This document shows, one piece after another, positions 1-8,309 of a stretch of 10,586 bases of DNA. Under the pieces are notes generated by a model. The model had not been told where the DNA came from, ran no database searches, and saw nothing but the letters and a program-made list of their open reading frames with translations. Origin of the DNA: Thermococcaceae archaeon (GTDB taxonomy: Archaea; Methanobacteriota_B; Thermococci; Thermococcales; Thermococcaceae); the NCBI GenBank assembly GCA_026986455.1, contig JALSON010000209.1, forward strand, positions 1 to 10,586, given 5' to 3'. The stretch's first letter is position 1. Every line of letters starts with the position of its first letter. A program made the position numbers and the translations under genes.

Positions 1-278
1 CGTTCATAGACGACTCCCTCTTCGAGCTCGGCATTCTTGGTCTTTGTTCCGACTATCAGGGGTGATGCATTGAAGAATTTGGCCAGACGCTTTAGATCAG
101 CGGCCTGTTCAGGGGTTACGGTGTCTATGTTGGCCAGAACCTTGATGAAGAGCAGAAGAAAGAGCCTGCTGGCCACTAGGTCAAAGCATGCACCCTTAAA
201 CTCCATGCGGGCGGTTCTGAAGCCCGTCCCCCGCAGGATGCCATTGACGAGCTTGATGAGTCTTTCCTTCTCCATCAT
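1..278 (-). CDS. Putative HTH-type transcriptional regulator, N-terminal part (gene runs off the window)
   Basis: The reverse strand reads an open frame from two tandem ATGs (278 and 275) through position 1 without a stop, giving 92 residues. The start MMEKERLIKLVNGILRGTGF, followed by KGACFDLVASR and later AKFFNASPLIVGTKT, matches my memory of the Thermococcales family annotated as putative HTH-type transcriptional regulatory protein. Members have an N-terminal domain of about 120 residues and a C-terminal XRE-type helix-turn-helix. Only the N-terminal domain is inside this window, so the DNA-binding part cannot be checked. A TATA-like element centred near 304 lies about 26 bp before the first ATG, which suggests a leaderless transcript starting at 278. 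The gene is divergent from the acetyltransferase gene. Its targets are unknown. Confidence 0.75.
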   Translation of the reverse strand, partial: MMEKERLIKLVNGILRGTGFRTARMEFKGACFDLVASRLFLLLFIKVLANIDTVTPEQAADLKRLAKFFNASPLIVGTKTKNAELEEGVVYE

Positions 279-320
279 TTTTAAATAGGTCGAGGAGCTT
301 AAAAATTTAAGGTGCAACAC
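279..320. promoter_or_regulatory. Overlapping divergent promoters for the HTH regulator and the GNAT gene
   Basis: This 42-bp intergenic region holds two TATA-like elements. CTTAAAAATTTAAG (298-311) is nearly palindromic and sits about 26 bp before the minus-strand ATG at 278. TTTTTAAATA (278-287) sits about 26 bp before position 308 on the plus strand, which would give a leader of about 13 nt containing the ribosome-binding site AAGGTG (309-314). Each promoter covers the other's start region, so the two genes may compete for initiation, or the regulator may act here on itself and its neighbour. The elements are read by eye only. Confidence 0.5.
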
Positions 321-866
321 ATGGATCGACCCGTGATACTGAAGGGCCGGAAGGTCTCGCTGGCGGTGCCCCGCAGGGAGGATGTGAAAAAGCTCTGGCT
401 CTGGTACAACGACAGGGAAGTGAGGAGATACCTCTCAGATCCCGCCGGGATTTTCTTCTTTGAGGATGAGCTGGAATGGTATGAGCGGATCAGAAAGGAA
501 AAGGAGAGGCATAAGGTCTTTGCGATAATTGAAAACGGAAGCGGCAGTCTTGCGGGTCTCATCGGCGTCCATAACATTGATCACAGAAACGAAAAAGCGG
601 AGATAGGCTATTTTCTCTGGAGGGACTACTGGGGGAGGGGTTATGCTACCGAGGCGGTAGCTCTGGTGCTGGAATACTGCTTCGAATGGCTCAACCTGAG
701 GAAGGTCTATGCGCATGTGTTTGAGCCAAATGCTGCCTCTTCAAAGGTTCTTGAGAAAAACGGTTTTACCCTTGCAGGCCGCTGGAGAAAGCACGTGCAT
801 GTTCCCGGAAATGGCTTCGTTGATGTTCTCTGCTATGAGCTCATGCGTGATGAATGGAAGGGATAA
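321..866 (+). CDS. GNAT-family N-acetyltransferase (RimJ/RimL-like)
   Basis: This 181-residue protein has the layout of RimJ/RimL-type acetyltransferases, which move an acetyl group from acetyl-CoA to an amino group, often a protein N-terminus. The early segment (about residues 6-60) carries the substrate-side helices. The pattern [19 protein letters not shown] at about 94-112 is the acetyl-CoA pyrophosphate-binding motif A with its RGxGxA-like loop (GRGYAT). [15 protein letters not shown] at about 135-149 is the typical motif B region with the conserved Asn and the K/NGF ending. I chose the ATG at 321 over the GTG at 312 because AAGGTG at 309-314 is well placed as a ribosome-binding site only for the ATG. 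The substrate cannot be inferred. The stop is followed 2 bp later by the TATA element of the next gene. Confidence 0.85.
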   Translation: MDRPVILKGRKVSLAVPRREDVKKLWLWYNDREVRRYLSDPAGIFFFEDELEWYERIRKEKERHKVFAIIENGSGSLAGLIGVHNIDHRNEKAEIGYFLWRDYWGRGYATEAVALVLEYCFEWLNLRKVYAHVFEPNAASSKVLEKNGFTLAGRWRKHVHVPGNGFVDVLCYELMRDEWKG

Positions 867-878
867 TCTTTTAATCTC
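866..878 (+). promoter_or_regulatory. TATA-like promoter element of tiaS
   Basis: The sequence CTTTTAATC (868-876) is an A/T-rich box centred about 26 bp before 895-901, where three ATG codons stand in tandem. No convincing ribosome-binding site lies between them. The simplest reading is a leaderless tiaS transcript starting at or just before the first ATG. Confidence 0.45.
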
Positions 879-894
879 CCCCTCTTTTGGCTTT

Positions 895-2172
895 ATGATG
901 ATGCTCCACATTGGAATCGACGACACGGATTCGCCAAACGGTATGTGCACGACTTACCTCGGCGCGCTCCTTTACAGGGAGCTTTCCCGCATAGCGGAGC
1001 CCATAGACCTGCCGAGGCTGATAAGGCTCAACCCAAACATCCCCTATAAGACGCGCGGGAACGGAGCGGTGGCGATGACCTTTGAAGCGGACGAAGAGGT
1101 TATCCCGGAGATCAAAAACCTCGTACTCCCCCATGTAAGTCAGCTTTCCGACTTCACCCATGAGAACACCAATCCCGGCGTTGTCTTTTTTGAGGGGGAA
1201 ATACCTGGGGAGCTGCGGGAGTTCTCACTCAGGGCTTTGAGGGAGCACGTTACCATCGAGGAAGCCGACCAAGTTGCCAGAAAAGTTGGAGCCGAAGTAT
1301 TCAAGTTCAAGCTTGGCCGGGGCGTTATAGGGGCCTTAGCTTCAATCGGCTATCCTCTTGAGCGCTTCACATACGAGCTTTTGGCTTACAGGGAGCCGGA
1401 CAACTGGGGAAAGCCGAGGAGGGTTGAGGAGGAGAGCGTCTTTCTGGCCGATAGGTGGAGCTATCCTTTCACCTACGACAACGTTGACCCAAACAAGAGG
1501 ACAGTTCTCATAACGCCCCACGGCAAGGATCCCGTTCTGGCTGGAATCCGCGGAATTGATGCCGGGAAAGTCCTCCAGACCTTCGAGCTGGTTAGGTTTG
1601 GGGAGCCCGTCGCTTTTTATCAGCTCTACAGGACGAACCAGAACACCGATGACCACTTGACCCCTAAAAAAATCGGTGAGCTGAAGCTCTACGACAGCGC
1701 GGTTGTGAGGGGAAAGGTCGCTCGCTCATACTGGGATCGCGGGAGGCACGTCTTCTTTGAGCTTGAGGACGAGACTGGCAAAATAAGGGTTGCTGCCTTC
1801 GAGCCGACCAAGAAGTTCAGGAACTACGTTAGGAAGCTTTTGCCGGGAGACGAGATTATCGCGGCCGGAGGAGTGAAGGAGCACGATGGAATCTTAACGC
1901 TCAACCTTGAGAAGTTCTATCCGGTGAAGCTCGTCCCAAAAGTTGAGTACCAAAAGCCCAGGTGCCCGCGCTGTGGAGGGACGATGAAGAGCAAGGGCGA
2001 CTACCTCAAGTGCAAGCGCTGTGGCTATAAGATGGCAAAGAAGCTCATTCCGGTCGAAGTCCCGCGCGAGCTGGAGAGGAAAATCTACGAGGTTCCTCCC
2101 GATGCGAGGAAGCACCTTTCGAGGCCGCTGGTTCTGCCGGGTGGGGAGGAGAGGATCCTGGGACTTTTGTGA
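895..2172 (+). CDS. tiaS: tRNA(Ile2) 2-agmatinylcytidine synthetase TiaS
   Basis: TiaS uses ATP and agmatine to convert C34 of the CAU anticodon of tRNA-Ile2 to agmatidine, so that archaea read AUA as isoleucine. The N-terminus [19 protein letters not shown] (from about residue 5) is the family signature. It carries the acidic IDDTD motif and the Cys-Thr-Thr around the threonine that is autophosphorylated in the Archaeoglobus enzyme. [18 protein letters not shown] (about 45-62) is the other strongly conserved block. An OB-fold-like segment, [19 protein letters not shown] onward, covers about 274-335. A zinc ribbon follows with CxxC pairs at about C357/C360 and C373/C376. The length of 425 residues is normal for the family. 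Three tandem ATGs (895, 898, 901) are possible starts, and 901 gives the shortest N-terminus in front of HIGIDD. A longer open frame back to 709 overlaps the acetyltransferase gene and is not part of the protein. Confidence 0.95.
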   Translation: MMMLHIGIDDTDSPNGMCTTYLGALLYRELSRIAEPIDLPRLIRLNPNIPYKTRGNGAVAMTFEADEEVIPEIKNLVLPHVSQLSDFTHENTNPGVVFFEGEIPGELREFSLRALREHVTIEEADQVARKVGAEVFKFKLGRGVIGALASIGYPLERFTYELLAYREPDNWGKPRRVEEESVFLADRWSYPFTYDNVDPNKRTVLITPHGKDPVLAGIRGIDAGKVLQTFELVRFGEPVAFYQLYRTNQNTDDHLTPKKIGELKLYDSAVVRGKVARSYWDRGRHVFFELEDETGKIRVAAFEPTKKFRNYVRKLLPGDEIIAAGGVKEHDGILTLNLEKFYPVKLVPKVEYQKPRCPRCGGTMKSKGDYLKCKRCGYKMAKKLIPVEVPRELERKIYEVPPDARKHLSRPLVLPGGEERILGLL

Positions 2173-2204
2173 TCGAAAGTTTTAAAGTGATAAGTTGTTG
2201 TCAC

Positions 2205-2490
2205 ATGAATCAGTTTGTGGATAGAAGAGAGGAACTTAAAGCCCTGCAGGAACATGGCTGAGAACTTTCTCGCCTTCTGGCTCCGGTTCATATATCCCAA
2301 TCTCTCAGCCATCGAAGAGGGCGTCTTTGATGTTGAGGAGATTAAGAGGGATTACAGTCATTACTCGATCCAAAACATCCTTTTTGAAGATCCAAAGGGG
2401 AAGCTTGAGCTGATAGGCATCTACTCCACCGCCATTCACCTGATGAGGGAGGGCGAATTTGAAAAACTGGAAAAATCCTGGGGGAGCTTT
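2205..2490 (+). pseudogene. Collapsed remnant of an archaeal ATPase (DUF234 type), with an unassigned tail
   Basis: The reading from ATG 2205 gives MNQFVDRREELKALQEHG and then a TGA (2259-2261). This closely resembles the N-terminus of the intact ATPase next door (MQQFLNRKGELEALRRAFE). One frame over, from 2257 to about 2364, the sequence reads AENFLAFWLRFIYPNLSAIE and continues to RDYSHY. That parallels residues 302-339 of the neighbour (SDNYFAFWFRFIYP through FDHY). About 280 residues, including the Walker motifs and the winged helix, are missing between the two pieces, and the frame is shifted. This looks like an internal deletion that left the two ends of a paralogue. After 2364 the similarity stops, and the same frame continues with KGKLELIGIYSTAIHLMREG and EFEKLEKSWGSF, which I cannot assign. 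A TATA-like GTTTTAAAG (2179-2187) lies about 22 bp before the ATG, so a promoter may survive. Confidence 0.75.
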
Positions 2491-2493
2491 AAC
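2455..2493 (-). terminator. T-rich 3' end of the intact ATPase gene
   Basis: Read on the minus strand, the bases just after the ATPase stop contain two T-runs (GATTTTTCC and AGTTTTTCAAATT). Such runs are the usual signal for termination by archaeal RNA polymerase. The element lies inside the unassigned tail of the opposing remnant. Confidence 0.35.
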
Positions 2494-3834
2494 CTAAAAC
2501 ATCTCTCCAAGCTCGAAGACGACAAAACCCTCCTCTCTGATTTCTTCTTTGTCCTCAACGCTCCTTGCGATCAGGCCAAAAACCTCATTTTCTTCTCCGG
2601 TTCTGACGAGTTTCGCCTTCTTGGCGAGTTCCTTAAGCACCTCAAGGGCTTCCCTTTTTCTTAGATCCTTCCACTTGGCCTCGAAGAAGTAGGCCGTGCC
2701 CCTCTTAATTCCCACGAAGTCTATCTCTTCGCCCTTCCTCCACCATTTTCCGCCCCTCTCGAAGGCGAACCTCCTCCAGAGGAAGTCCTCCACAGCTTTT
2801 TCAAAAACCGGCCCCATGTAGTGGTCGAAGTTTCTCCTAACGTCCTCAAGCACTTCCCCGTAGAGCTCCCTTTCTATTCTCTCCCTGTTCGGATAGATAA
2901 AGCGGAACCAAAAGGCGAAGTAGTTGTCCGATATCTCATACCGGATGTTCCTCCTCCTTTCAGGCTCAAAGGCGGGGTGGAGCTTTTTAACGGCCCGTAT
3001 CCTCGCGAGGTTGTCGAGGTAGCGCGAGACCGTTCCCCTGTCAAAGCCGGTAAAGTTAACTATCTCGCCGAAGCTCGTCTTACCGAAGGCTATCGCCTTG
3101 AGTATGGCGAAGTAGCGCGCCGGCTCCCTGAATTCCTGCCTGAGGAGGAACTCGGCTTCCGTATAGAGCGGGCTTTCCTTTCTCAGAAAGAGCCTCCCAA
3201 CGTTCTCCCAGAAGGGGGCTTCATCGAACTGGTTCAGGTAGAGGGGTATCCCATCCGCAACGCCGTAAACCATCATCCACTCTCTCGGGGAATAGTGCGG
3301 CAGGAACTCCTTAATGTGCCAGTATTTCATCGGCTTAACGTCGAGCTGCATCGTCCTCCTTCCGTAGAGAGGACTTTTATGGCCGAGCAGTCGCTCCATC
3401 ATTCCAATTGAAGAACCTATGAGGACGAGCTTTATCCGCGAACCCTGGAGGTAAAGGTCCCACGCCTTTTGCAGGAGCGATGGGAAAGCTGGGTTCGTGG
3501 CCACGAGGTAGGGTAGCTCATCAATGACGACAATGCCTTTCCCCCTCTCCGCGAGGATTTTAAAAAGCTCAAGCCAGCCGAGGTCGGAGCGGGCTATCAC
3601 TTCATCGTCGAGAAATTCCGCCACCTTTCCCCTGAACTCAGCTAGGTTCTCCCGCTCGCTTCTCTCGTCGGCAAGGAAGTAAAGGTGGGGAAAGCTCTCA
3701 ACGGCTTTGAGGATAAGTGCAGTCTTTCCAACCCTCCTCCTGCCGTAGACGACTATCAGCTCGGCTTTCTCACTTTCAAACGCCCTCCTCAATGCTTCAA
3801 GCTCACCTTTCCTGTTCAAGAATTGTTGCATCAT
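2494..3834 (-). CDS. Archaeal ATPase with C-terminal DUF234 / nuclease-like domain
   Basis: This 446-residue protein belongs to the archaeal ATPase family common in Thermococcales and often linked to accessory DNA. It is a P-loop ATPase fused to a winged helix and a PD-(D/E)xK-like domain. Walker A is GRRRVGKT (31-38), Walker B is IVVIDE (101-106), and the sensor-like strand is VLIGSS (137-142). About 243-285 looks like a winged helix (KTSFGEIVNFTGFDRGTVSR). FAFWFRFIYPN (306-316) opens the DUF234 region. EEIDFVGIKRGTAYFFEAKW (369-388) has the spaced Asp and ExK of a PD-(D/E)xK nuclease fold, so the catalytic residues appear intact. A TATA box centred near 3861 puts transcription start at the first of two tandem ATGs, which supports a leaderless start at 3834. 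A 13-bp palindrome lies exactly at that point. The physiological role of this family is not known. Confidence 0.88.
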   Translation of the reverse strand: MMQQFLNRKGELEALRRAFESEKAELIVVYGRRRVGKTALILKAVESFPHLYFLADERSERENLAEFRGKVAEFLDDEVIARSDLGWLELFKILAERGKGIVVIDELPYLVATNPAFPSLLQKAWDLYLQGSRIKLVLIGSSIGMMERLLGHKSPLYGRRTMQLDVKPMKYWHIKEFLPHYSPREWMMVYGVADGIPLYLNQFDEAPFWENVGRLFLRKESPLYTEAEFLLRQEFREPARYFAILKAIAFGKTSFGEIVNFTGFDRGTVSRYLDNLARIRAVKKLHPAFEPERRRNIRYEISDNYFAFWFRFIYPNRERIERELYGEVLEDVRRNFDHYMGPVFEKAVEDFLWRRFAFERGGKWWRKGEEIDFVGIKRGTAYFFEAKWKDLRKREALEVLKELAKKAKLVRTGEENEVFGLIARSVEDKEEIREEGFVVFELGEMF

Positions 3835-3867
3835 GATTAGACTAATCGCGTTGCAACTATTTAAGGA
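3835..3867 (-). promoter_or_regulatory. Leaderless promoter of the ATPase gene with a 13-bp palindrome at the transcription start
   Basis: On the minus strand CTTAAATAG (3857-3865) is a good TATA box about 26 bp before the ATG at 3834. Between it and the start codon lies the perfect palindrome GATTAG-T-CTAATC (minus-strand reading; plus coordinates 3835-3847), with 6-bp arms directly abutting the ATG. A protein bound there would block initiation, so it is a candidate operator. I see no second copy of the palindrome in this window. Confidence 0.5.
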
Positions 3868-3900
3868 TTTCGAAAGGCTTCTTTCCGTTGGAGGTAAAAG

Positions 3901-4209
3901 TTAGGTGGTGGTGTCATGTCGCTTTTGCATTTGGCGGGAATGTTCATATTCGGAGGGAAGAAGAAAAGTCCTCTTGCTTTTGAAGGCCGCCGAGCTGACT
4001 GGAGAGAGCTTCACGTCATAGATACTGGAGATTCCGTGTTTCTCCTTGGTGAGCTTTCTAAAAGAGACATAAACTGCTTCGTTGATTGAAATCGGAGAAA
4101 TAACCAGCTCGTCTTCTGAAGTCACTATGTCTCTCGCCTTTGAAGTTAAGGATGTCGTAAAAAGAGAGTTGTAAAGGACGTTTGCATCAATGTGCGTCCT
4201 CAAGACCAT
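3901..4209 (-). pseudogene. Truncated PIN-domain (VapC-like) toxin remnant
   Basis: The frame from ATG 4209 gives 102 residues beginning MVLRTHIDANVLYNSLF, the first strand and first catalytic Asp of a PIN-domain ribonuclease. Further on, VISPISINEAVYVSFRKL carries the conserved Glu (in NEAVY). Then KHGISSIYDVK matches the middle of this type of VapC. After about residue 75 the sequence (SAAFKSKRTFLLPSEYEH to the stop) no longer shows the C-terminal half, and the second pair of acidic residues, usually in a motif like PNDALIAA, is absent. Typical members have about 130-150 residues. With half of the active site missing, it is probably inactive. The protein start sits 3 bp after GGAGG on the minus strand and overlaps the end of the broken antitoxin frame. 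PIN assignment is from motifs only. Confidence 0.7.
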
Positions 4210-4409
4210 CAGCCTCCAGAGCGTAGTCCTCAACGGAAGCCTTTCCGAGTATTCCCATGTAGCTCAACGGGAAGTTTCTTGCGTTTTTTCTTTGATTTTA
4301 ATTCAAGGTAGATTCAAAGGGCTTCAATCTCAAGCTCCCTCTCAATGGCCCGTTTGGTCTCCTCACTAACTTTTCCGGGCAGTTTTACACGAAGGGCTAC
4401 CTCTTCCAT
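4187..4409 (-). pseudogene. Broken VapB-like antitoxin gene
   Basis: From ATG 4409, after GGTGGG on the minus strand, the frame reads MEEVALRVKLPGKVSEETKR and ends EIEAL before a TGA at 4314-4316. Reading through, the frame continues IYLELKSKKK and then needs a one-base shift at a run of six A (plus-strand T at 4284-4289). It then continues NARNFPLSYMGILGKASVED and YALEADGLEDAH, stopping at 4187 and overlapping the PIN frame by 23 bp. A short acidic or basic ORF overlapping a PIN gene is the usual VapBC layout, so I read this as the antitoxin. It has one nonsense change (a CGA to TGA transition is plausible) and one homopolymer frameshift. The gene starts 41 bp after the deoxyhypusine synthase stop on the same strand with no clear terminator between, so read-through transcription is possible. 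Confidence 0.65.
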
Positions 4410-4449
4410 ACTCCCACCGCTCTTAGTTTTAGGTTCATTGGATATACCC

Positions 4450-6337
<1,888 letters not shown>

Positions 6338-6380
6338 GAAGGGTTATTTTCTGCAGGACAACGGAATGTGGTTGGAGTGA

Positions 6381-6390
6381 TTTTCTTTTA
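6381..6390 (+). terminator. T-rich terminator of the SDR gene
   Basis: The run TTTTCTTTTA begins 44 bp after the SDR stop codon and is the first T-rich stretch on the plus strand. It is a plausible intrinsic archaeal termination site. No hairpin precedes it. Confidence 0.4.
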
Positions 6391-6395
6391 GCAGG

Positions 6396-6440
6396 TTAAA
6401 ATTTAAAATATGATTTAGATTAAAATTTAAAAAATTAACT
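6396..6440 (-). terminator. A/T-rich terminator of the thermosome gene, with a direct repeat
   Basis: On the minus strand the 3' flank of the thermosome gene reads as several T-runs, the first TTTTTT only about 12 bp after the stop. It contains two identical 13-bp copies of TTAAAATTTAAAA (plus strand 6396-6408 and 6420-6432) spaced 24 bp start to start. Repeated T-runs fit efficient termination of a highly expressed gene and also separate it from the converging SDR gene. Confidence 0.5.
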
Positions 6441-6449
6441 GGAAAGGGC

Positions 6450-8114
6450 TCACATGCCCATACCCATGTCCATACCGCCCATTCCACCGGGCATTCCGCC
6501 TGGCATTCCTCCGCCCTGACCGCCTTCGGGCTTGCTTACCTTTGCCGCAATAACGTCGTCTATGCGGAGTATCATCACGGCGGCCTCGCTGGCGCTCTTG
6601 ATGGCCTGCTTCTTGACGCGGAGAGGCTCGATGATACCCTTGGCGAGCATGTCGGCGGGTTCGCCGGCGAAGACGTCTATGCCTATCGCAACTCCCCTGT
6701 TCTTGTGCTCGCTGATTGCCTTGACGAGCATCTCAACGGTGTCGAGACCTGCGTTCTCCGCTAAGGTTTTCGGGATTATCTTGAGGGCCTCCGCGAAGTT
6801 CTCTATTGCAAGGGCCTCCTTGCCGCCGACCTCCTTGGCAAACTCATCCAGCTTGATGCTGAGCTCTATCTCGCCAGCACCGCCGGCGGGAAGAACTGCA
6901 CCGTCCTCCATGACATCCTTGGTGACCTTGATGGCGTCTTCCAAGGCACGCTCAACCTCGTCGACCACGTGCTCGGTGCCGCCTCTGACGAGTATCGTTA
7001 CGGCCTTCGGATTCCTGCAGCCCTCGACGAAGATCATGCTCTCTCCTGCTATCTTGCGCTCCTCAACGACCTCTGCATATCCGAGGTCCTCCGGGGTCAG
7101 GTCCTTAACGTTGGTAACGACCTTTGCACCCGTTGCCTTGGCGAGCTTCTCCATGTCGCTCTTCTTGACGCGCCTGACCGCTAAAATTCCCGCCTTGGCC
7201 AGGTAGTGCTGCGCTAAATCATCGATGCCCTTCTGGACGAAGAGAACGTTCGCGCCGGTTGCTGCTATCTGCTCGACCATCTCCTTAAGCATCTTCTCCT
7301 CCTGCTCAAGGAATGAATAGAGCTGATCCGGGCTGGTGATGTTTATTTTTGCATCTGTTTCCGTCTTCTTGACCTCAAGGGCATCGTTTATGAGCGCTAT
7401 CTTGGCGTTCTCGACCCTCTTCGGCATCCGCGGGTGGACCCTTTCCTTGTCAATTACAACACCACGGACGAGCTCGCTCTCCTCGACGCTCTCACCGGCC
7501 TTCTTCTCGATTTTGATGTTGTCGATGTCAACGACGAACTTCCCGTCCTTCTTCTCGGCGACCTGCTTGACGGCCTCAACCGCGAGCTTTGCAAAGAGCT
7601 CCTTGTGGCTCTCGGCGTTCTTGCCGGTGATTGAGGTCATGGCTATCTTCATGAGGGTATCCTCGTCGTCGGGAGTAACCTCTATGGCGATTCCGTCGAG
7701 TATCTCCTGAGCCTTCTCGGCCGCCATGGTGTAGCCCTTGACTATGATGCTCGGGTGGATGTTCTGGTCGAGCAACTCCTCAGCCTTCCTGAGGAGCTCG
7801 CCGGCGATAACAACTGCCGTTGTAGTACCATCGCCCGCCTCCTTGTCCTGAGTCTTGGCAACCTCAACCATCATCTTGGCAGCAGGGTGCTGAAGGTCTA
7901 TCCTGTCGAGAATCGTGGCTCCATCGTTGGTGACAACGACGTCACCGAGGCTGTCGACGAGCATTTTATCCATACCCTTCGGGCCGAGGGTTGTTCTAAC
8001 CGTCTCGGCTATAATCCTTGCAGCTAAAATGTTTAACCTCTGGGCGTCCCTTCCGACGTACCTCTGGGTTCCTTCCGGCAGAATAACAACAGGCTGTCCG
8101 CTTAACTGTGCCAT
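6450..8114 (-). CDS. ths: Thermosome (group II chaperonin) subunit
   Basis: This 554-residue protein is a subunit of the double-ring ATP-dependent chaperonin that folds proteins in the cytosol. The equatorial ATP-binding motifs are LGPKGMD (43-49), NDGATIL (63-69) and GDGTTT (94-99). The intermediate and apical domains follow. The returning equatorial part contains [19 protein letters not shown] and [12 protein letters not shown]. The C-terminus is a flexible Gly/Met tail ([17 protein letters not shown] and a few more residues) of the sort that projects into the cavity. Thermococcus has two subunit genes, one favoured in cold and one in heat (CpkA and CpkB in T. kodakarensis). I cannot say with certainty which this is. 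The start is fixed by GGAGG (8123-8127) 8 bp before ATG 8114. The TATA box GCTTTTTATATAGC lies further upstream. The gene is monocistronic, flanked by its own promoter and terminator. Confidence 0.97.
   Translation of the reverse strand: MAQLSGQPVVILPEGTQRYVGRDAQRLNILAARIIAETVRTTLGPKGMDKMLVDSLGDVVVTNDGATILDRIDLQHPAAKMMVEVAKTQDKEAGDGTTTAVVIAGELLRKAEELLDQNIHPSIIVKGYTMAAEKAQEILDGIAIEVTPDDEDTLMKIAMTSITGKNAESHKELFAKLAVEAVKQVAEKKDGKFVVDIDNIKIEKKAGESVEESELVRGVVIDKERVHPRMPKRVENAKIALINDALEVKKTETDAKINITSPDQLYSFLEQEEKMLKEMVEQIAATGANVLFVQKGIDDLAQHYLAKAGILAVRRVKKSDMEKLAKATGAKVVTNVKDLTPEDLGYAEVVEERKIAGESMIFVEGCRNPKAVTILVRGGTEHVVDEVERALEDAIKVTKDVMEDGAVLPAGGAGEIELSIKLDEFAKEVGGKEALAIENFAEALKIIPKTLAENAGLDTVEMLVKAISEHKNRGVAIGIDVFAGEPADMLAKGIIEPLRVKKQAIKSASEAAVMILRIDDVIAAKVSKPEGGQGGGMPGGMPGGMGGMDMGMGM
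6471..6515 (-). repeat. Short imperfect 12-bp repeats encoding the GGM tail of the thermosome
   Basis: On the plus strand CATTCCACCGGG (6480-6491), CATTCCGCCTGG (6492-6503) and CATTCCTCCGCC (6504-6515) stand in tandem, preceded by a shorter CATACCGCC. They encode repeats of Gly-Gly-Met with Pro. Such units expand or contract by slippage, so tail length is likely to vary between strains. Confidence 0.6.
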
Positions 8115-8122
8115 TTTACATT

Positions 8123-8208
8123 CCTCCTTATATTTAACGGATGCGGTTCGTTAGTGCTATATAAAAAGCTTTGGGTCAAAAATTTCAAAAAAATGAGATT
8201 TTTTTGAA
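8123..8208 (-). promoter_or_regulatory. Strong thermosome promoter with two inverted repeats
   Basis: Read on the minus strand, the order towards the gene is as follows. First comes a perfect inverted repeat with 10-bp arms and a 5-nt loop (8184-8208; arms TTCAAAAAAA and TTTTTTTGAA). The TATA box GCTTTTTATATAGC follows (8156-8169). Then comes a second inverted repeat, TAACG-N9-CGTTA (8135-8153), covering the expected transcription start near 8139. Last is the ribosome-binding site GGAGG (8123-8127). The leader would be about 24 nt. One repeat over the start and one upstream of the TATA box suggests repression and activation sites, but neither is a clear match to the Phr heat-shock operator pattern as I remember it. 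Confidence 0.6.
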
Positions 8209-8309
8209 TATATGGCAGAAGATAGGGGCGAAAATTATGGAAAGGGCTAAAACCATTGCGGGCGGATAAGACTCAGGGCATGAACCTGCGAATGCGGAGA
8301 GGTGATTTC
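8209..8309 (+). other. Leader and probable promoter region of bud32
   Basis: This stretch between the thermosome promoter and bud32 has only weak promoter candidates, GAATATATGG (8206-8215) and GAAAATTATGG (8229-8239). Either would leave a leader of about 50-75 nt, longer than usual in this window. A 10-codon frame, MERAKTIAGG (8238-8270), lies inside, but I have no support for its expression. Confidence 0.3.

Noticed and set aside
709..894. An N-terminal extension of TiaS reaching back into the acetyltransferase gene
   Set aside because: It overlaps a clear gene in another frame, does not look like protein of this family, and the conserved TiaS N-terminus begins at the tandem ATGs at 895-901, preceded by a TATA box.
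2821..3411. A 196-residue plus-strand frame opposite the intact ATPase
   Set aside because: It is antisense to the Walker and winged-helix regions of a well-supported gene and has no independent support.
2205..4409. The ATPase plus VapBC patch considered as a new defence system
   Set aside because: Only one of the components is intact. The toxin, the antitoxin and the second ATPase are all broken, so it is better read as a decaying accessory site than as a working system.
6480..6515. Tandem 12-bp units considered as a CRISPR-like or regulatory repeat
   Set aside because: They are in frame inside the thermosome gene and simply encode its Gly-Gly-Met tail.
6532..8154. Long open frames on the plus strand opposite the thermosome gene
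   Set aside because: They are antisense shadows produced by the strong codon bias of a highly expressed gene. They have no ribosome-binding sites, no recognisable motifs, and are rich in Ser/Leu as expected of such shadows.
8238..8270. A 10-codon ORF upstream of bud32
   Set aside because: It is too short to judge, has no ribosome-binding site, and I have no evidence of conservation.
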